Translations under genes and position numbers: made by a program
Notes under the pieces: model-generated
Told to the model about the DNA's origin: nothing
Seen by the model: only the letters and a program-made list of their open reading frames with translations
Database searches by the model: none
Source: an uncultured Oscillibacter sp.
Lineage (GTDB): Bacteria; Bacillota; Clostridia; Oscillospirales; Oscillospiraceae
DNA: 17,483 bases
Direction: 5' to 3'
Assembly: GCA_904393855.1 (NCBI GenBank)
Contig: CAJFNE010000018.1
Span: forward strand, 1 to 17,483
Shown: piece by piece, positions 6,880 to 14,742 of the stretch
How the letters are laid out: every line of letters starts with the position of its first letter
Numbering within the stretch: the stretch's first letter is position 1

Positions 6880-8133
6880 TTAGTGGGAAGCACCCGATTT
6901 CGCTTCTTTTTTCAAAATTCCGATCAGCGCGGCGCAGGCCAACACGCCCACCACCGCCAGCAGAGCGCAGGCTCCCCAACCCAGGGACCAGAGTCCCCGC
7001 ACGCCGAAGATCACGCCCACCACCGTGGGGGCAATGGGCATCATCATGTCGCCGAAGCCGCCGATGAAGCCGGTGGCCGTGGAGAGGGAGCGCTCATCAA
7101 ACACATCCGGGAGGATGGAGTAGAACACGCCCAGTCCCCAGGACCCGCCGAAGGAGAACAGCAGCACCGCCGCGTAGAACAGGGCGAAGCCCTGGCTGGC
7201 CGCGCCCAGCAGGAGCACCACGGAGACCACGGTCAGCGCGCAGCCCGCCAGCATGACGCCTACCCGGGCGGCGCCCCGGTTTGCCGCTTTGCCCGCGAAG
7301 AAGTCGGAGCACTTGCCGGACACCAGGCAGGCCGCGACCATGCCGATGGTGGCGGCGGTGCCGAGGCTCCCGATCTGCGATTCGCTGTACTCCAGGAAGC
7401 TCCCGTACAGGGAGAGGTCCGAGGAGATGGCCTGCACCGCAAAGGTGGTGGGGATGAATCCCAGAATCAGGCAGTAGACCTTTGGCAGCCGCAGCAGCTG
7501 GGGAATGGAGAGCCCATGCTCCTTGGGGGCCTCCGTCTCCGCGGCGGCGGGCGCCTTCCGCTCCCGGACGGTCAGGACCCAGATCGCCGCCACCACCGCC
7601 AGGGCGATACCCAGGGCGAAGTAGGTTCCGATCCAGCCCCACCGGCTCAGCACAAAGCTGGAGGCCGTCGCCCCGATGCCGCCGCCCCCGTAGAAGATGC
7701 CGTTAAAGACCGCAGTGACCAGGCCCGTCTGGTTCTCCTCCACCCAGTCCATCATCAGCAGCATCATGATCGGGAACACCAGGGAGGAGAGCCCCTGGGC
7801 AAATTTCAATACAAAGAACAGGGGCAGCGAGGTGATGAACGGAAAAAGGAATTGGGGGATGATGGTGGCGGCGGCCCCCAGCAGGATCGTTCGGTACAGC
7901 CCCAGCTTTTGGTAGCAGGTATTGGAGAGCCACATGGCCAGCACCACGGCCGCCAGCTTCACCGTATCGCCCGTCAGGAGAACGTCCTGGGATACCTGCA
8001 TTCTTTCCGACAGCTGATCCAGCGTCATGGAAAACTGTGGATACCCGGCCGTCAGAATACAGCCGAACAGCGCGCTCAGGATGGCGATGTACCACCCGTA
8101 CTTGTTGTTTTTCTTCTGACTGGACACTCCCAT
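6880..8133 (-). CDS. Major facilitator superfamily permease
   Basis: This 417-residue polytopic membrane protein has the usual size and layout of a 12-helix MFS carrier. Six hydrophobic helices (first at about 13-31) are followed by a charged central loop (about 188-215, RERKAPAAAETEAPKEH), then a second set of six ending near residue 408. The first half has MWLSN and KFAQGLSSLVFPIMM; the second half has CLVSGKCSDFFAGKAANRG, equivalent to the family's cytoplasmic loop motif (G-x-x-x-D-x-x-x-R/K), and FSFGGSWGLGVF. The ATG at 8133 is preceded by GGAGG (complement of 8144-8148). It is the third minus-strand gene after an amidohydrolase and an unclassified membrane protein. The substrate cannot be read from sequence. 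Context suggests an organic anion, amide or hydrolysis product handled by the amidohydrolase. Confidence 0.9.
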   Translation of the reverse strand: MGVSSQKKNNKYGWYIAILSALFGCILTAGYPQFSMTLDQLSERMQVSQDVLLTGDTVKLAAVVLAMWLSNTCYQKLGLYRTILLGAAATIIPQFLFPFITSLPLFFVLKFAQGLSSLVFPIMMLLMMDWVEENQTGLVTAVFNGIFYGGGGIGATASSFVLSRWGWIGTYFALGIALAVVAAIWVLTVRERKAPAAAETEAPKEHGLSIPQLLRLPKVYCLILGFIPTTFAVQAISSDLSLYGSFLEYSESQIGSLGTAATIGMVAACLVSGKCSDFFAGKAANRGAARVGVMLAGCALTVVSVVLLLGAASQGFALFYAAVLLFSFGGSWGLGVFYSILPDVFDERSLSTATGFIGGFGDMMMPIAPTVVGVIFGVRGLWSLGWGACALLAVVGVLACAALIGILKKEAKSGASH

Positions 8134-8222
8134 GCCCGTGTTTCCTCCATTTCTCTGATTCCATGCTGATCCCGGTTTCCGGGGACTGCCCGAACTCCCG
8201 GCGCCCGCCGTTTGGACGGGGC

Positions 8223-8259
8223 GCAGGCAGCCCCGCGTCTGTCCGCCGGGGCTGCCTGC
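8223..8259. repeat. Inverted repeat in the leader of the MFS gene
   Basis: GCAGGCAGCCCCG (8223-8235) and CGGGGCTGCCTGC (8247-8259) form a perfect 13-bp stem with an 11-base loop. Neither strand has a U tract after it, so it does not look like a terminator. A smaller hairpin, CCGCG-CTTCA-CGCGG (8260-8274), adjoins it. These lie in the 201-base gap between the two transporter genes and could stabilise the 5' end of the MFS message. Confidence 0.55.
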
Positions 8260-8274
8260 CCGCGCTTCACGCGG

Positions 8275-8333
8275 AAAAAAACTGCGGATCGGGAAGCGGC
8301 TTTTCGGGGGATGGCCCCCCGGATGGGCGATCC
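8275..8333 (-). terminator. Possible terminator or attenuator between the two membrane-protein genes
   Basis: On the minus strand, right after the stop of the upstream gene, GGATCG (8333-8328) pairs with CGATCC (8291-8286), enclosing an inner hairpin CGGGGG-GCCAT-CCCCCG (8321-8305). Four bases after the outer stem comes a run of seven T (8281-8275). The interior is not fully paired, so termination may be partial. It would lower MFS expression relative to the upstream genes. Confidence 0.45.
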
Positions 8334-8334
8334 C

Positions 8335-9564
8335 TCACAGGACCGCCAGGATTCCTTTCATGATGAGGCCCACGATGCCGATGCCGATACCCATGCCGCA
8401 GGTGCCGCCCACCACGCTGTGGAACCGCTTGGGCACCAGGCTGGAGGCCTTAAAGGCACAGAAGGGAACAATGACGGCATTGAGCACCGCGCCGATCAGG
8501 AGTACCTTGAGATCGGTGCCGAAAGTCAGCACCATGGCGCCCTGGGCCAGGCTGGCGGTGAACGTGTTGTAGAAGCCGTACTTCTGCCAGCAGCCAAAGT
8601 ACAGGAAGATAGCCAGGGAGCTGCCCATGAACTGGGCCGCCAGGATGGCGGAGGTGAAGTAGGGACCGCCATAGCCCGTGTGGGCCGGATTCAGTACCCA
8701 GCTCAGCAGCATGCCGGCGATCAGGCAGACACCGGCGATCTCGTTGCCGTAGAAATAGATCTCGGTGAAATCCGCCAGGGACCGGCGCACCAGCCAGAAA
8801 GGCTTGTCGCTGACCGTGGGCGGCAGGGGAGCGGGCTCATCGCTGCTGGCCGGCTTAGCTGCGGCAGCCGCCGCGGCCTGGGCTTCCAGAGCTGCCCGGC
8901 GCTCTTTCTCCAGAGGCGCGATCCAGGGCAGCAGGGGGAAGATCAGCATGATGAGGATGCCTGCGACGCACATGCCCACCACGGCGTCGCCGGCGATGCC
9001 GGGCAAGCCCAGGGCGGTGGCCATGTTTGTGCCCCAATTGCCCAGAGGGAATTGGATGATGCCGCAGAGAACACCCGCGCTGATGGCCACCTTGGGGCCC
9101 TTGCCGTACATGAGGACCAGAGCGGGGGGAATCGTGCAGCCCGGCAGGAAAGTGGGCACCCAGCCCACGCTCAGGTTGCCGGCATAGAGGGCCGAGGAGA
9201 CGAACAGGCCCACAAAGGCGGAGAGCACGATCCAGGGGAACAGGCCCGTGTTGGCGCACACCGGGCAGCCCATCTTGCTGGAGCCTTTCTTCCACAGCAC
9301 GTGGGCGATCCAGCCGCCCAGCACCACGCCCACGGAGGCAAACAGCGCCTTATGTACGGTGCCCTCCGACAGGTCGCCGATGGCCCAGAGAATCCGGTAG
9401 CCCCAGTTGTCCACCGCGCCGTTCTGCCAGGTCAGGTAGTCGAACAGCCAGTGCTCTCCCTGCATCAGCATGTCCTCCAGCGGCGGCATGCCGTAGTAGA
9501 CCACAAACGCCAGCACCCACATCACGATCAGGCCAGGTAAAATCTTGGTTCTGGATATTCGCAT
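8335..9564 (-). CDS. Unclassified polytopic membrane protein, transporter-like
   Basis: I do not recognise a family. The 409 residues show about ten to eleven hydrophobic segments, roughly at 9-26, 72-92, 110-130, 135-153, 157-178, 190-216, 274-294, 303-325, 333-350, 352-372 and 382-407. A soluble Ala/Pro-rich linker (about 218-255, with a run of Ala) separates two membrane halves. Distinctive segments are WVPTFLPGCTIPP (135-147), YGKGPKVAISAGVLCG (153-168), GIAGDAVVGM (189-198) and a Gly-rich C-terminal helix (GGTCGMGIGIGIVG, 386-399). A cytoplasm- or loop-facing CPVC (100-103) could bind metal or form a disulfide. The ATG at 9564 follows GTAGGAGGAT by 8 bases. It lies 87 bases downstream of the amidohydrolase and upstream of an MFS permease, so a role in uptake of the amidohydrolase substrate or export of its product is a reasonable inference only. 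Confidence 0.75.
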   Translation of the reverse strand: MRISRTKILPGLIVMWVLAFVVYYGMPPLEDMLMQGEHWLFDYLTWQNGAVDNWGYRILWAIGDLSEGTVHKALFASVGVVLGGWIAHVLWKKGSSKMGCPVCANTGLFPWIVLSAFVGLFVSSALYAGNLSVGWVPTFLPGCTIPPALVLMYGKGPKVAISAGVLCGIIQFPLGNWGTNMATALGLPGIAGDAVVGMCVAGILIMLIFPLLPWIAPLEKERRAALEAQAAAAAAAKPASSDEPAPLPPTVSDKPFWLVRRSLADFTEIYFYGNEIAGVCLIAGMLLSWVLNPAHTGYGGPYFTSAILAAQFMGSSLAIFLYFGCWQKYGFYNTFTASLAQGAMVLTFGTDLKVLLIGAVLNAVIVPFCAFKASSLVPKRFHSVVGGTCGMGIGIGIVGLIMKGILAVL

Positions 9565-9651
9565 GTTGAAATCCTCCTACTCCTTTTTTCTGTATCAAAT
9601 ACACGGCTCCCGCCCCGTTGCGGGTACCGCCTATTCCCACACCGTATGCTG

Positions 9652-11277
9652 TTATTCCCGGGTGTAAACGATCTCACCGCCCACCAGGGTGCAGCGGACT
9701 TTCACGTCCTGTACCCGCTCCGCGGGGTACGCCAGCAGGTCCTGATCCAGGATCACCACGTCCGCCAGCTTGCCGGGCTCCAGGCTGCCCTTGATGTTCT
9801 CCTCGAAGCTGGCGTAGGCGCCGTTGTAGGTGAACATCCGGACCGCGTCCAGCACCTGGACCCTCTGCCCCGCGCCGCAGAGATCTCCTGTCCGCTGGTC
9901 CATCCGGTTCAGCGCGCCGAAGAGGCTGTTCATGGGGTCCGGGTACGTGATGGGGGCGTCGGAGCCGATGGCAGTGATGATCCCCGCATCCAGGTAGCTC
10001 TTCATGGCGAACATGGAGTTCACCCGGTCCCCGTAGTAGCGGTTGTAGTCGCTGGCGTTGATGGAGATGAAGGCCGGGTTGGAGATCGGCACGATCCCCA
10101 GCTTGGCGATCCGGGCGATCAGCTCCGGGTTCGTGATGCCGCAGTGCTCGATCCGGTGGCGGTGGTCGGGCCGGGGCTCCGCCGCCAGGGCCTTCTCGAT
10201 GGCGTTGACCATGATGGTCACCGCCTTGTCGCCCACCGCGTGGGCCGTCACCTGGTAGCCGGCCCTGTGGACCTTCATCACCATCTCGTCGGCCTCCTCC
10301 TGGGTCCACACCTGGATGCCGTGGTTCTCCGGGTCATGGGTGTATCCCTCGATCACCGCGGAGGAGGGGCCGCTGGAGCTGCCGTCCAGCATGATCTTGG
10401 CCGGGCCGATCCGGTAGTGCTCGTTGCCGCAGCCGCTGTGGATGCCGGTGCGGAGGAAGGCGTCGATGTACCGCTTGCCGGACTCCTTGCCGAACATGTC
10501 GAAGATCATGGCGTTGATGCGGGTCTTTACCCGGCCGGTGAGGCAGGCATCCTGCAGCGCCCGGGTGGACACGCTGCCATAGGCGCCCGCGTCGTGGGCG
10601 GAGGTGACGCCCAGGGAGGCCAGAATCCGGTCCGCGTTCACATAGCCGTCGATCAGCTCCTGGTTCGTATACTCCACCTTGGTGGAGGCGTCCATGTGGG
10701 CGGTCTCCTTCAAAAGGCCGTGGAGGCTGCCGTCCTCGTTGACCACCACCTCGCCGGGGGCAAACTGGTCCGGGCTCTTCACTCCCGCCCGTTCCAGGGC
10801 CAGGGTGTTGTACACGCCCATGTGGGCGCAGCAGCGGGTCAGCTGCACCGGGTTGTGGGGGGCGGCATCGTCCAGCTCCTCCTTGGTGGGGTGCCGTCCC
10901 TCCGCCAGCTTGTTGTGGTCATAGCCGTTCAGCTTGATCCACTCACCGGGCTGCTTCTTCGCCGCGTCCTCCCGGATCAGCTGCTGGATGTCGGCGATGC
11001 ACTTCACCTTGGGATAGGCCACGTCGATCACGCCGTGTCCCAGGAGACCGAACATCCCCACGTGGATATGGGCGTCGATGAAGCCGGGCAGGACGGTCTT
11101 TCCCTCCGCGTCGATGACGCGGGTCTCCGCTCCCCGGAACTCCTCCATCTCCGCGCTGCTGCCCACGGCCAGAATCCGGTCGCCGCGGATGGCCACCGCC
11201 TCCGCAATGTCATTCGTCGGATTGACGGTCAGCACCCGCCCGTTCCGAATGATGGTATCCGCAACAAGTCCTCTCAT
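9652..11277 (-). CDS. YtcJ-type metal-dependent amidohydrolase
   Basis: This is a member of the amidohydrolase superfamily, COG1574 (YtcJ/N-substituted formamide deformylase-like) branch, which hydrolyses amide or related bonds with a divalent metal in a TIM barrel. Seen here are PGFIDAHIHVG with ligands His70 and His72, KIMLDGS with Lys294, HAVGD with His346, RIEHCGI with His378, and IGSDAPITYPDP with Asp440. The closing beta-sandwich segment is EPGKLADVVILD. Length is 541 residues, normal for the group. The start is ATG at 11277, 8 bases after GAGGAGG (complement of 11286-11292); a GTG two codons earlier is too close to the Shine-Dalgarno. No signal peptide is seen, so it acts in the cytoplasm. 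It is the promoter-proximal gene of the minus-strand unit with two membrane proteins, and is divergent from a helix-turn-helix protein. The substrate is unknown. Confidence 0.9.
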   Translation of the reverse strand: MRGLVADTIIRNGRVLTVNPTNDIAEAVAIRGDRILAVGSSAEMEEFRGAETRVIDAEGKTVLPGFIDAHIHVGMFGLLGHGVIDVAYPKVKCIADIQQLIREDAAKKQPGEWIKLNGYDHNKLAEGRHPTKEELDDAAPHNPVQLTRCCAHMGVYNTLALERAGVKSPDQFAPGEVVVNEDGSLHGLLKETAHMDASTKVEYTNQELIDGYVNADRILASLGVTSAHDAGAYGSVSTRALQDACLTGRVKTRINAMIFDMFGKESGKRYIDAFLRTGIHSGCGNEHYRIGPAKIMLDGSSSGPSSAVIEGYTHDPENHGIQVWTQEEADEMVMKVHRAGYQVTAHAVGDKAVTIMVNAIEKALAAEPRPDHRHRIEHCGITNPELIARIAKLGIVPISNPAFISINASDYNRYYGDRVNSMFAMKSYLDAGIITAIGSDAPITYPDPMNSLFGALNRMDQRTGDLCGAGQRVQVLDAVRMFTYNGAYASFEENIKGSLEPGKLADVVILDQDLLAYPAERVQDVKVRCTLVGGEIVYTRE

Positions 11278-11428
11278 GTACACAGCCTCCTCTGTGAAAA
11301 ATGTCCTCCCACGGGATGTTCCCTGCCGCTCGACATCCGGGCAGAAACCATGCTGTCATCCAATACATGAGCCCGTGAGGCCGGCGTTTTCTCCGTGATC
11401 TTGTTAAAATAAAAATTAATATGGTCAC

Positions 11429-11457
11429 ATTATACAGAAATACAGCTCTGATGAACA
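11429..11457 (-). promoter_or_regulatory. Candidate promoter for the amidohydrolase unit
   Basis: On the minus strand a perfect TATAAT (11434-11429) lies 17 bases after a weak TGTTCA (11457-11452). A weak -35 next to a strong -10 fits an activated promoter. The 316-base divergent gap 11278-11593 contains this, the opposite promoter and a palindrome, and otherwise an AT-rich stretch without a visible gene. Confidence 0.5.
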
Positions 11458-11482
11458 TGGTTTTCGGCGAAATGGCAATCGC

Positions 11483-11494
11483 TGTCAATTGACA
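11483..11494. promoter_or_regulatory. Perfect 12-bp palindrome, candidate operator
   Basis: TGTCAATTGACA is its own reverse complement. ATTGACAAA occurs here (11488-11496) and again at 11509-11517, 21 bases apart, about two helical turns. The second copy contains the -35 of the regulator gene. A dimeric DNA-binding protein could therefore cover both the palindrome and its own promoter. Confidence 0.5.
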
Positions 11495-11509
11495 AAAACA
11501 TGACGGAGA

Positions 11510-11538
11510 TTGACAAAGAATTGCCGATTCGGTAGGAT
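11510..11538 (+). promoter_or_regulatory. Promoter for the helix-turn-helix regulator
   Basis: A consensus TTGACA (11510-11515), 17 bases, then TAGGAT (11533-11538). The start would be near 11545, giving a leader of about 50 bases. Confidence 0.6.
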
Positions 11539-11593
11539 AGTAACAGATCTTTTCAACGGGGGGCCGGCGTCCCTCGGGAAGGGGGGGCATGCC

Positions 11594-13096
11594 ATGCCCG
11601 CTATGAATCCGAACAGCTTCATCAAAGTCATGAATCTGCTGAATCTGGCCGCCGTGGATATTGCCCAGGCCCTCTATGTCAGTCCCAGCCATGTGAGCCG
11701 CTGGAAAACCGGCTCCCGGGCACTGAAGGTTTCCAGCGCCTATTTCCAGCAGCTGGTGGATCTGTTTCTATCCGTCAACGAGCGGTTGGGGACCCGCCCG
11801 CTGGAGCGGTTCCTGCTGCCGGACTTTGACCCCGCCCGGACGGAACCGCCGCCGGAGGACTCCCGGTCCGCCCTGCGCCAGCGGCTGTTGCAGTTTCTCA
11901 CCCAGCAGGGGGAGGAGGCCCGGGTCACCCACACGGTCCCCGACTCCGCCGTCCAGGTTCTGGTGGGGCTGGAGAGCCGGATTGAGGCCCTCAAGCAGTT
12001 CTTTGAGTATGTCCTGACCCTGAGTCCCAAGCCGGACCTCTATATCAAGGAGGTGCTGTACGCCTCCTGGTGCCCCCGCTACCTGGACTGGTTCTCCGTG
12101 TACCACGACTATGCCCTGCGCTACATGGACGCCGGGGGAGTCATCTACTATTTCTCCAATTTGAACAATCTGGATCGCGCCACCTTTTACAGCATCTGGG
12201 AGTTCACCTCCCACAAGAACCTCTACCCCGGATACTCCGCCAATATGGCGGAGGAATCCCCGGAGTGCGCCTACTACCTGGCGGAGGGGACCCGCTCCGT
12301 CACGTTCTACGTGCCGGAGGACCAGCCCAGCGCCTATATCACCATGGTGAACTCCGACCCGCTGATGCTCACGGCTCAGGAGAACTTTCTCAAGCGCAAG
12401 TACGAGCAGCGGCACCATCAAATTTTCATCAATACCAACGAGAACCACAACCTGCTCCTGAGCATCGTGCAGCTGCACCAGCGGAAGCTGAACCCCCTTC
12501 TCTTCGCGAGCAAGTTTCCCAGCTTCCTGCTTCTGCGGCCGGAGTCTTTGCGCAAGGTGCTGCTGCAAAACCAGGTGCCGGACGACGCCGTCAACTACTG
12601 TATGAAGTTCCAGCGGCTCTTCCAGGAGCAGATCCAGAACCCCGCCATCCAGAAAACCTTTTTCTACTACCAGGAGGACATTTTGGAGTTCGCGGTGGCG
12701 CCAGAGGTCTGCGACATCACGTTGACCGGAGTTGCCGGGAAGCCGGTCTTCCTGCCCGGGGAGGCCCGCCGGGAGCTGCTGGTGCATCTGCGGGCCTCCT
12801 GCGCGGACTCTTCCCGCAGCGTTCGGATCGTCTCCCGGAAGAACCACGTGGTGTATGACGCGCTGGGCGACGCCATCACCCTCTGGGTGAAGCGCGGCAA
12901 CTGGTATCTCATCTACTACCCGGATCAGGCCGATCAGACGGATTTCCGGCTGATCATAGATTCCCTGGCCTGCACGCTGCGCTACGACCTCTACTACTCC
13001 ACGCTGCTCAATGTCCCCGCGGACCCCATGGAAACCGCCGCCTTTTTGAGCGAGGCCATCCGCATCCTAGATCAGGGGGACGGCGGCCAGCGCTGA
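11594..13096 (+). CDS. Helix-turn-helix protein with a large unrecognised C-terminal region (putative regulator)
   Basis: Residues about 19-40 (AAVDIAQALYVSPSHVSRWKTG) form a lambda-repressor/XRE-like helix-turn-helix, with SPSHVSRWK as the likely recognition helix. The rest of the 500 residues shows no domain I can name. Residues 85-110 look like a polar linker. The remainder is a mixed alpha/beta region rich in Tyr, Phe and Trp (for example DWFSVYHDYALRYMDAGG and VIYYFSNLNNLDRATFY), with no membrane helix. Its layout suggests a one-component sensor with a large ligand- or partner-binding part. ATG 11594 was chosen because it follows the purine run AAGGGGGGG at a proper distance; ATG 11603 is nearly as good, while the frame open from 11510 covers the promoter. 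It is divergent from the amidohydrolase/transporter unit, so control of that unit and of itself is inferred. A bidirectional terminator follows. Confidence 0.75.
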   Translation: MPAMNPNSFIKVMNLLNLAAVDIAQALYVSPSHVSRWKTGSRALKVSSAYFQQLVDLFLSVNERLGTRPLERFLLPDFDPARTEPPPEDSRSALRQRLLQFLTQQGEEARVTHTVPDSAVQVLVGLESRIEALKQFFEYVLTLSPKPDLYIKEVLYASWCPRYLDWFSVYHDYALRYMDAGGVIYYFSNLNNLDRATFYSIWEFTSHKNLYPGYSANMAEESPECAYYLAEGTRSVTFYVPEDQPSAYITMVNSDPLMLTAQENFLKRKYEQRHHQIFINTNENHNLLLSIVQLHQRKLNPLLFASKFPSFLLLRPESLRKVLLQNQVPDDAVNYCMKFQRLFQEQIQNPAIQKTFFYYQEDILEFAVAPEVCDITLTGVAGKPVFLPGEARRELLVHLRASCADSSRSVRIVSRKNHVVYDALGDAITLWVKRGNWYLIYYPDQADQTDFRLIIDSLACTLRYDLYYSTLLNVPADPMETAAFLSEAIRILDQGDGGQR

Positions 13097-13142
13097 GCGG
13101 GCGTCCCTCCCGCCGACGGGGCGGAGCAGCCGCAAAACAGAA

Positions 13143-13179
13143 AAAATCCCCTGCGGCCGTAATGGCCGCAGGGGATTTT
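13143..13179. terminator. Bidirectional terminator between the regulator and the convergent dehydrogenase
   Basis: AAAATCCCCTGCGGCC (13143-13158) and GGCCGCAGGGGATTTT (13164-13179) form a perfect 16-bp stem with the loop GTAAT. The A-tract on one side and the T-tract on the other serve both directions, fitting two convergent genes. Confidence 0.9.
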
Positions 13180-13233
13180 ATATGACGTTATATGGAGAGA
13201 CGACCTCTAGGCGCGCCGTCAGTCCGTGTGGAC

Positions 13234-14616
13234 TTAGGGACGCGGCCGGGCGGCGGGAGCGGACGCGGGGGAAAGGGAGCGGATACACGCATCCGCCGTC
13301 TCCTCCAGGAGATCCAGGTCCCACAGCATCTGCAGGAGCGTGTAGCGGGGGCGGATCTCCTTGCAATAGAGGAACGTGTCCCGCAGCAGAGCGTCGTCCA
13401 CGCCGATTTCGGAGGGGCGGGCGGGGGCGCCCAGGCTCCGCAGCAGTTTCTCCACATAGGAGGAGGCGGGCAGGGTACGGAGCAGGGCCTCGATTGTGGG
13501 CCAGTTCTGCTCCATGGCGTCGAGCCGGGCCAATCGGCCGGCGGTGTCGTTCTTGTGGGCGGTGTGTTCCAGCTCGATGATGCCGGGGGCCGCGGGGCCG
13601 TAGGCGGTCTCCATGGCGGACTCCCAGGCTGTGGGGTCATACCGGACCGCGGCAGCCCGCGCGGCATCAAAGTCCACGGGCCGGGACAGCAGGATTTCTG
13701 CCGCTTTTAGGATCAGCACGGTGCCTACGCCCACCTGGGTGCCGTGGGGAGCGGGACGCTGCCCCCGCTGGCCGAAAATGGTCTCCCAGTAATGGGACAT
13801 GTGGTGCTCACAGCCGGAGGCGGGCCGGGAGTTGCCGTACAGGCTCATGGCCACGCCGGAGAGGACCAGGCCCTCCATGATCCGGCCCAGCACCGCCGGG
13901 TCCCGGTCCTTGGCCCGGGGGGCGATTTCCAGGATCTCCTGGACGCAGTGCTCCATGAGCTCCAATGTGCGGAGGCAGATGTGCTCCCCGGTGATCTGGT
14001 GGGCCAGCTTCCAGTCGCACAGGCAGGTGGCCTTTCCCAGCAGGTCTCCCAGGCCCGCCGCGATCATGGAGTAGGGAGCGCCCTTCAGAATCTCCGTGTC
14101 GCCGATGATAGCCAGGGGCGTTTGGGCGTCAAAGGTGGTTTTCAGATTGTCCACTTGGATGGCGGCGATGGAGGAGGCGAAGCCGTCCATGGGCGCGGCG
14201 GTGGCCACCGTCATGAAAGGGATTCCCAGCTTGAAGCTGAAATAACGGGTCATGTCGTTGATGGCGCCGGTTCCCACGGCCACGGCAATGTCGCAGCCGG
14301 GAGGCATGTGGATCACCAGCTCCCCCAGCGTCGCCTCGTCGAACCCTGTGTGGGTCAGCTGGCGAAGGGAGGCCTGGATTTCGGCGCCCTGCAAAATTTG
14401 CAGGCATCGCTCTCCGGCGATCTGACGGGTGACGGCGTCACAGATGAGGTATGGGTGTGATTTTCCCAGATCCCGCAGGATGCGGGGCAGCTGCTCCAGC
14501 GCATTCCACGCGATGGCAACATCCCGCAGGGGAGCGTAGTGGGTGTGGCCGCAGCTGCAGGAGAGCGGCGTCGCCAGGTAGTCCCGCAGAGGATGGGGCG
14601 TCTCGTACATATCCAT
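13234..14616 (-). CDS. sn-glycerol-1-phosphate dehydrogenase-type enzyme (EgsA/AraM family), copy 1
   Basis: The family reduces dihydroxyacetone phosphate to sn-glycerol 1-phosphate with NAD(P)H and a Ni2+/Zn2+ ion, in the iron-alcohol-dehydrogenase-like fold. Landmarks are an N-terminal CSCGHTH (20-26), the nucleotide-binding AVGTGAIND (113-121), TAAPMDGFAS (139-148), GLGDLLGK with metal ligand Asp191, SRPASGCEHHMSH (263-275) with metal His271 or 272, and APHGTQVGVGT with His291. ATG 14616 gives 460 residues. The frame stays open upstream to 14877, but that part contains the promoter and has no conserved sequence. The Shine-Dalgarno is weak (GCGAGG, 9 bases ahead). The last 60 or so residues carry a helical region typical of longer clostridial members. 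It is divergent from a DeoR regulator, suggesting control by a phosphorylated sugar or polyol. Activity on another polyol phosphate is possible. Confidence 0.85.
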   Translation of the reverse strand: MDMYETPHPLRDYLATPLSCSCGHTHYAPLRDVAIAWNALEQLPRILRDLGKSHPYLICDAVTRQIAGERCLQILQGAEIQASLRQLTHTGFDEATLGELVIHMPPGCDIAVAVGTGAINDMTRYFSFKLGIPFMTVATAAPMDGFASSIAAIQVDNLKTTFDAQTPLAIIGDTEILKGAPYSMIAAGLGDLLGKATCLCDWKLAHQITGEHICLRTLELMEHCVQEILEIAPRAKDRDPAVLGRIMEGLVLSGVAMSLYGNSRPASGCEHHMSHYWETIFGQRGQRPAPHGTQVGVGTVLILKAAEILLSRPVDFDAARAAAVRYDPTAWESAMETAYGPAAPGIIELEHTAHKNDTAGRLARLDAMEQNWPTIEALLRTLPASSYVEKLLRSLGAPARPSEIGVDDALLRDTFLYCKEIRPRYTLLQMLWDLDLLEETADACIRSLSPASAPAARPRP

Positions 14617-14713
14617 GACGGAAAACCTCGCTGTCTTGAATTTGAGGACTGGAAGAGCACGCCCGGCACGGAACCAGACCGGTGGAACCCGCTGGTTTCT
14701 TTTTCGCCGTCTC

Positions 14714-14742
14714 TTTTCATCCCTCTGCTTATGTGTTATAGT
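14714..14742 (+). promoter_or_regulatory. Promoter for the first DeoR-family regulator
   Basis: TTTTCA (14714-14719), 17 bases, TATAGT (14737-14742), with TG at 14734-14735 giving an extended -10. The weaker -35 faces a consensus -35 in the opposite direction. The leader to the regulator start is about 65 bases. Confidence 0.6.

Noticed and set aside
6883..8169. A 428-codon plus-strand frame opposite the MFS permease
   Set aside because: The MFS protein has a regular helix pattern; the opposite frame is rich in Gln, His, Gly and Arg, as expected for the complement of hydrophobic codons.
8212..9540. A 442-codon plus-strand frame opposite the unclassified membrane protein
   Set aside because: The minus-strand product has clear membrane helices and a strong Shine-Dalgarno at 9571-9580. 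The opposite frame is hydrophilic and low complexity.
9646..11370. A 574-codon plus-strand frame opposite the amidohydrolase
   Set aside because: It covers a well-supported amidohydrolase with intact metal ligands and reads as a Val/His/Gly-rich shadow without Shine-Dalgarno.
13097..13233. A small gene between the regulator and dehydrogenase copy 1
   Set aside because: The 137 bases are occupied by the bidirectional terminator and have no open frame with a ribosome binding site.
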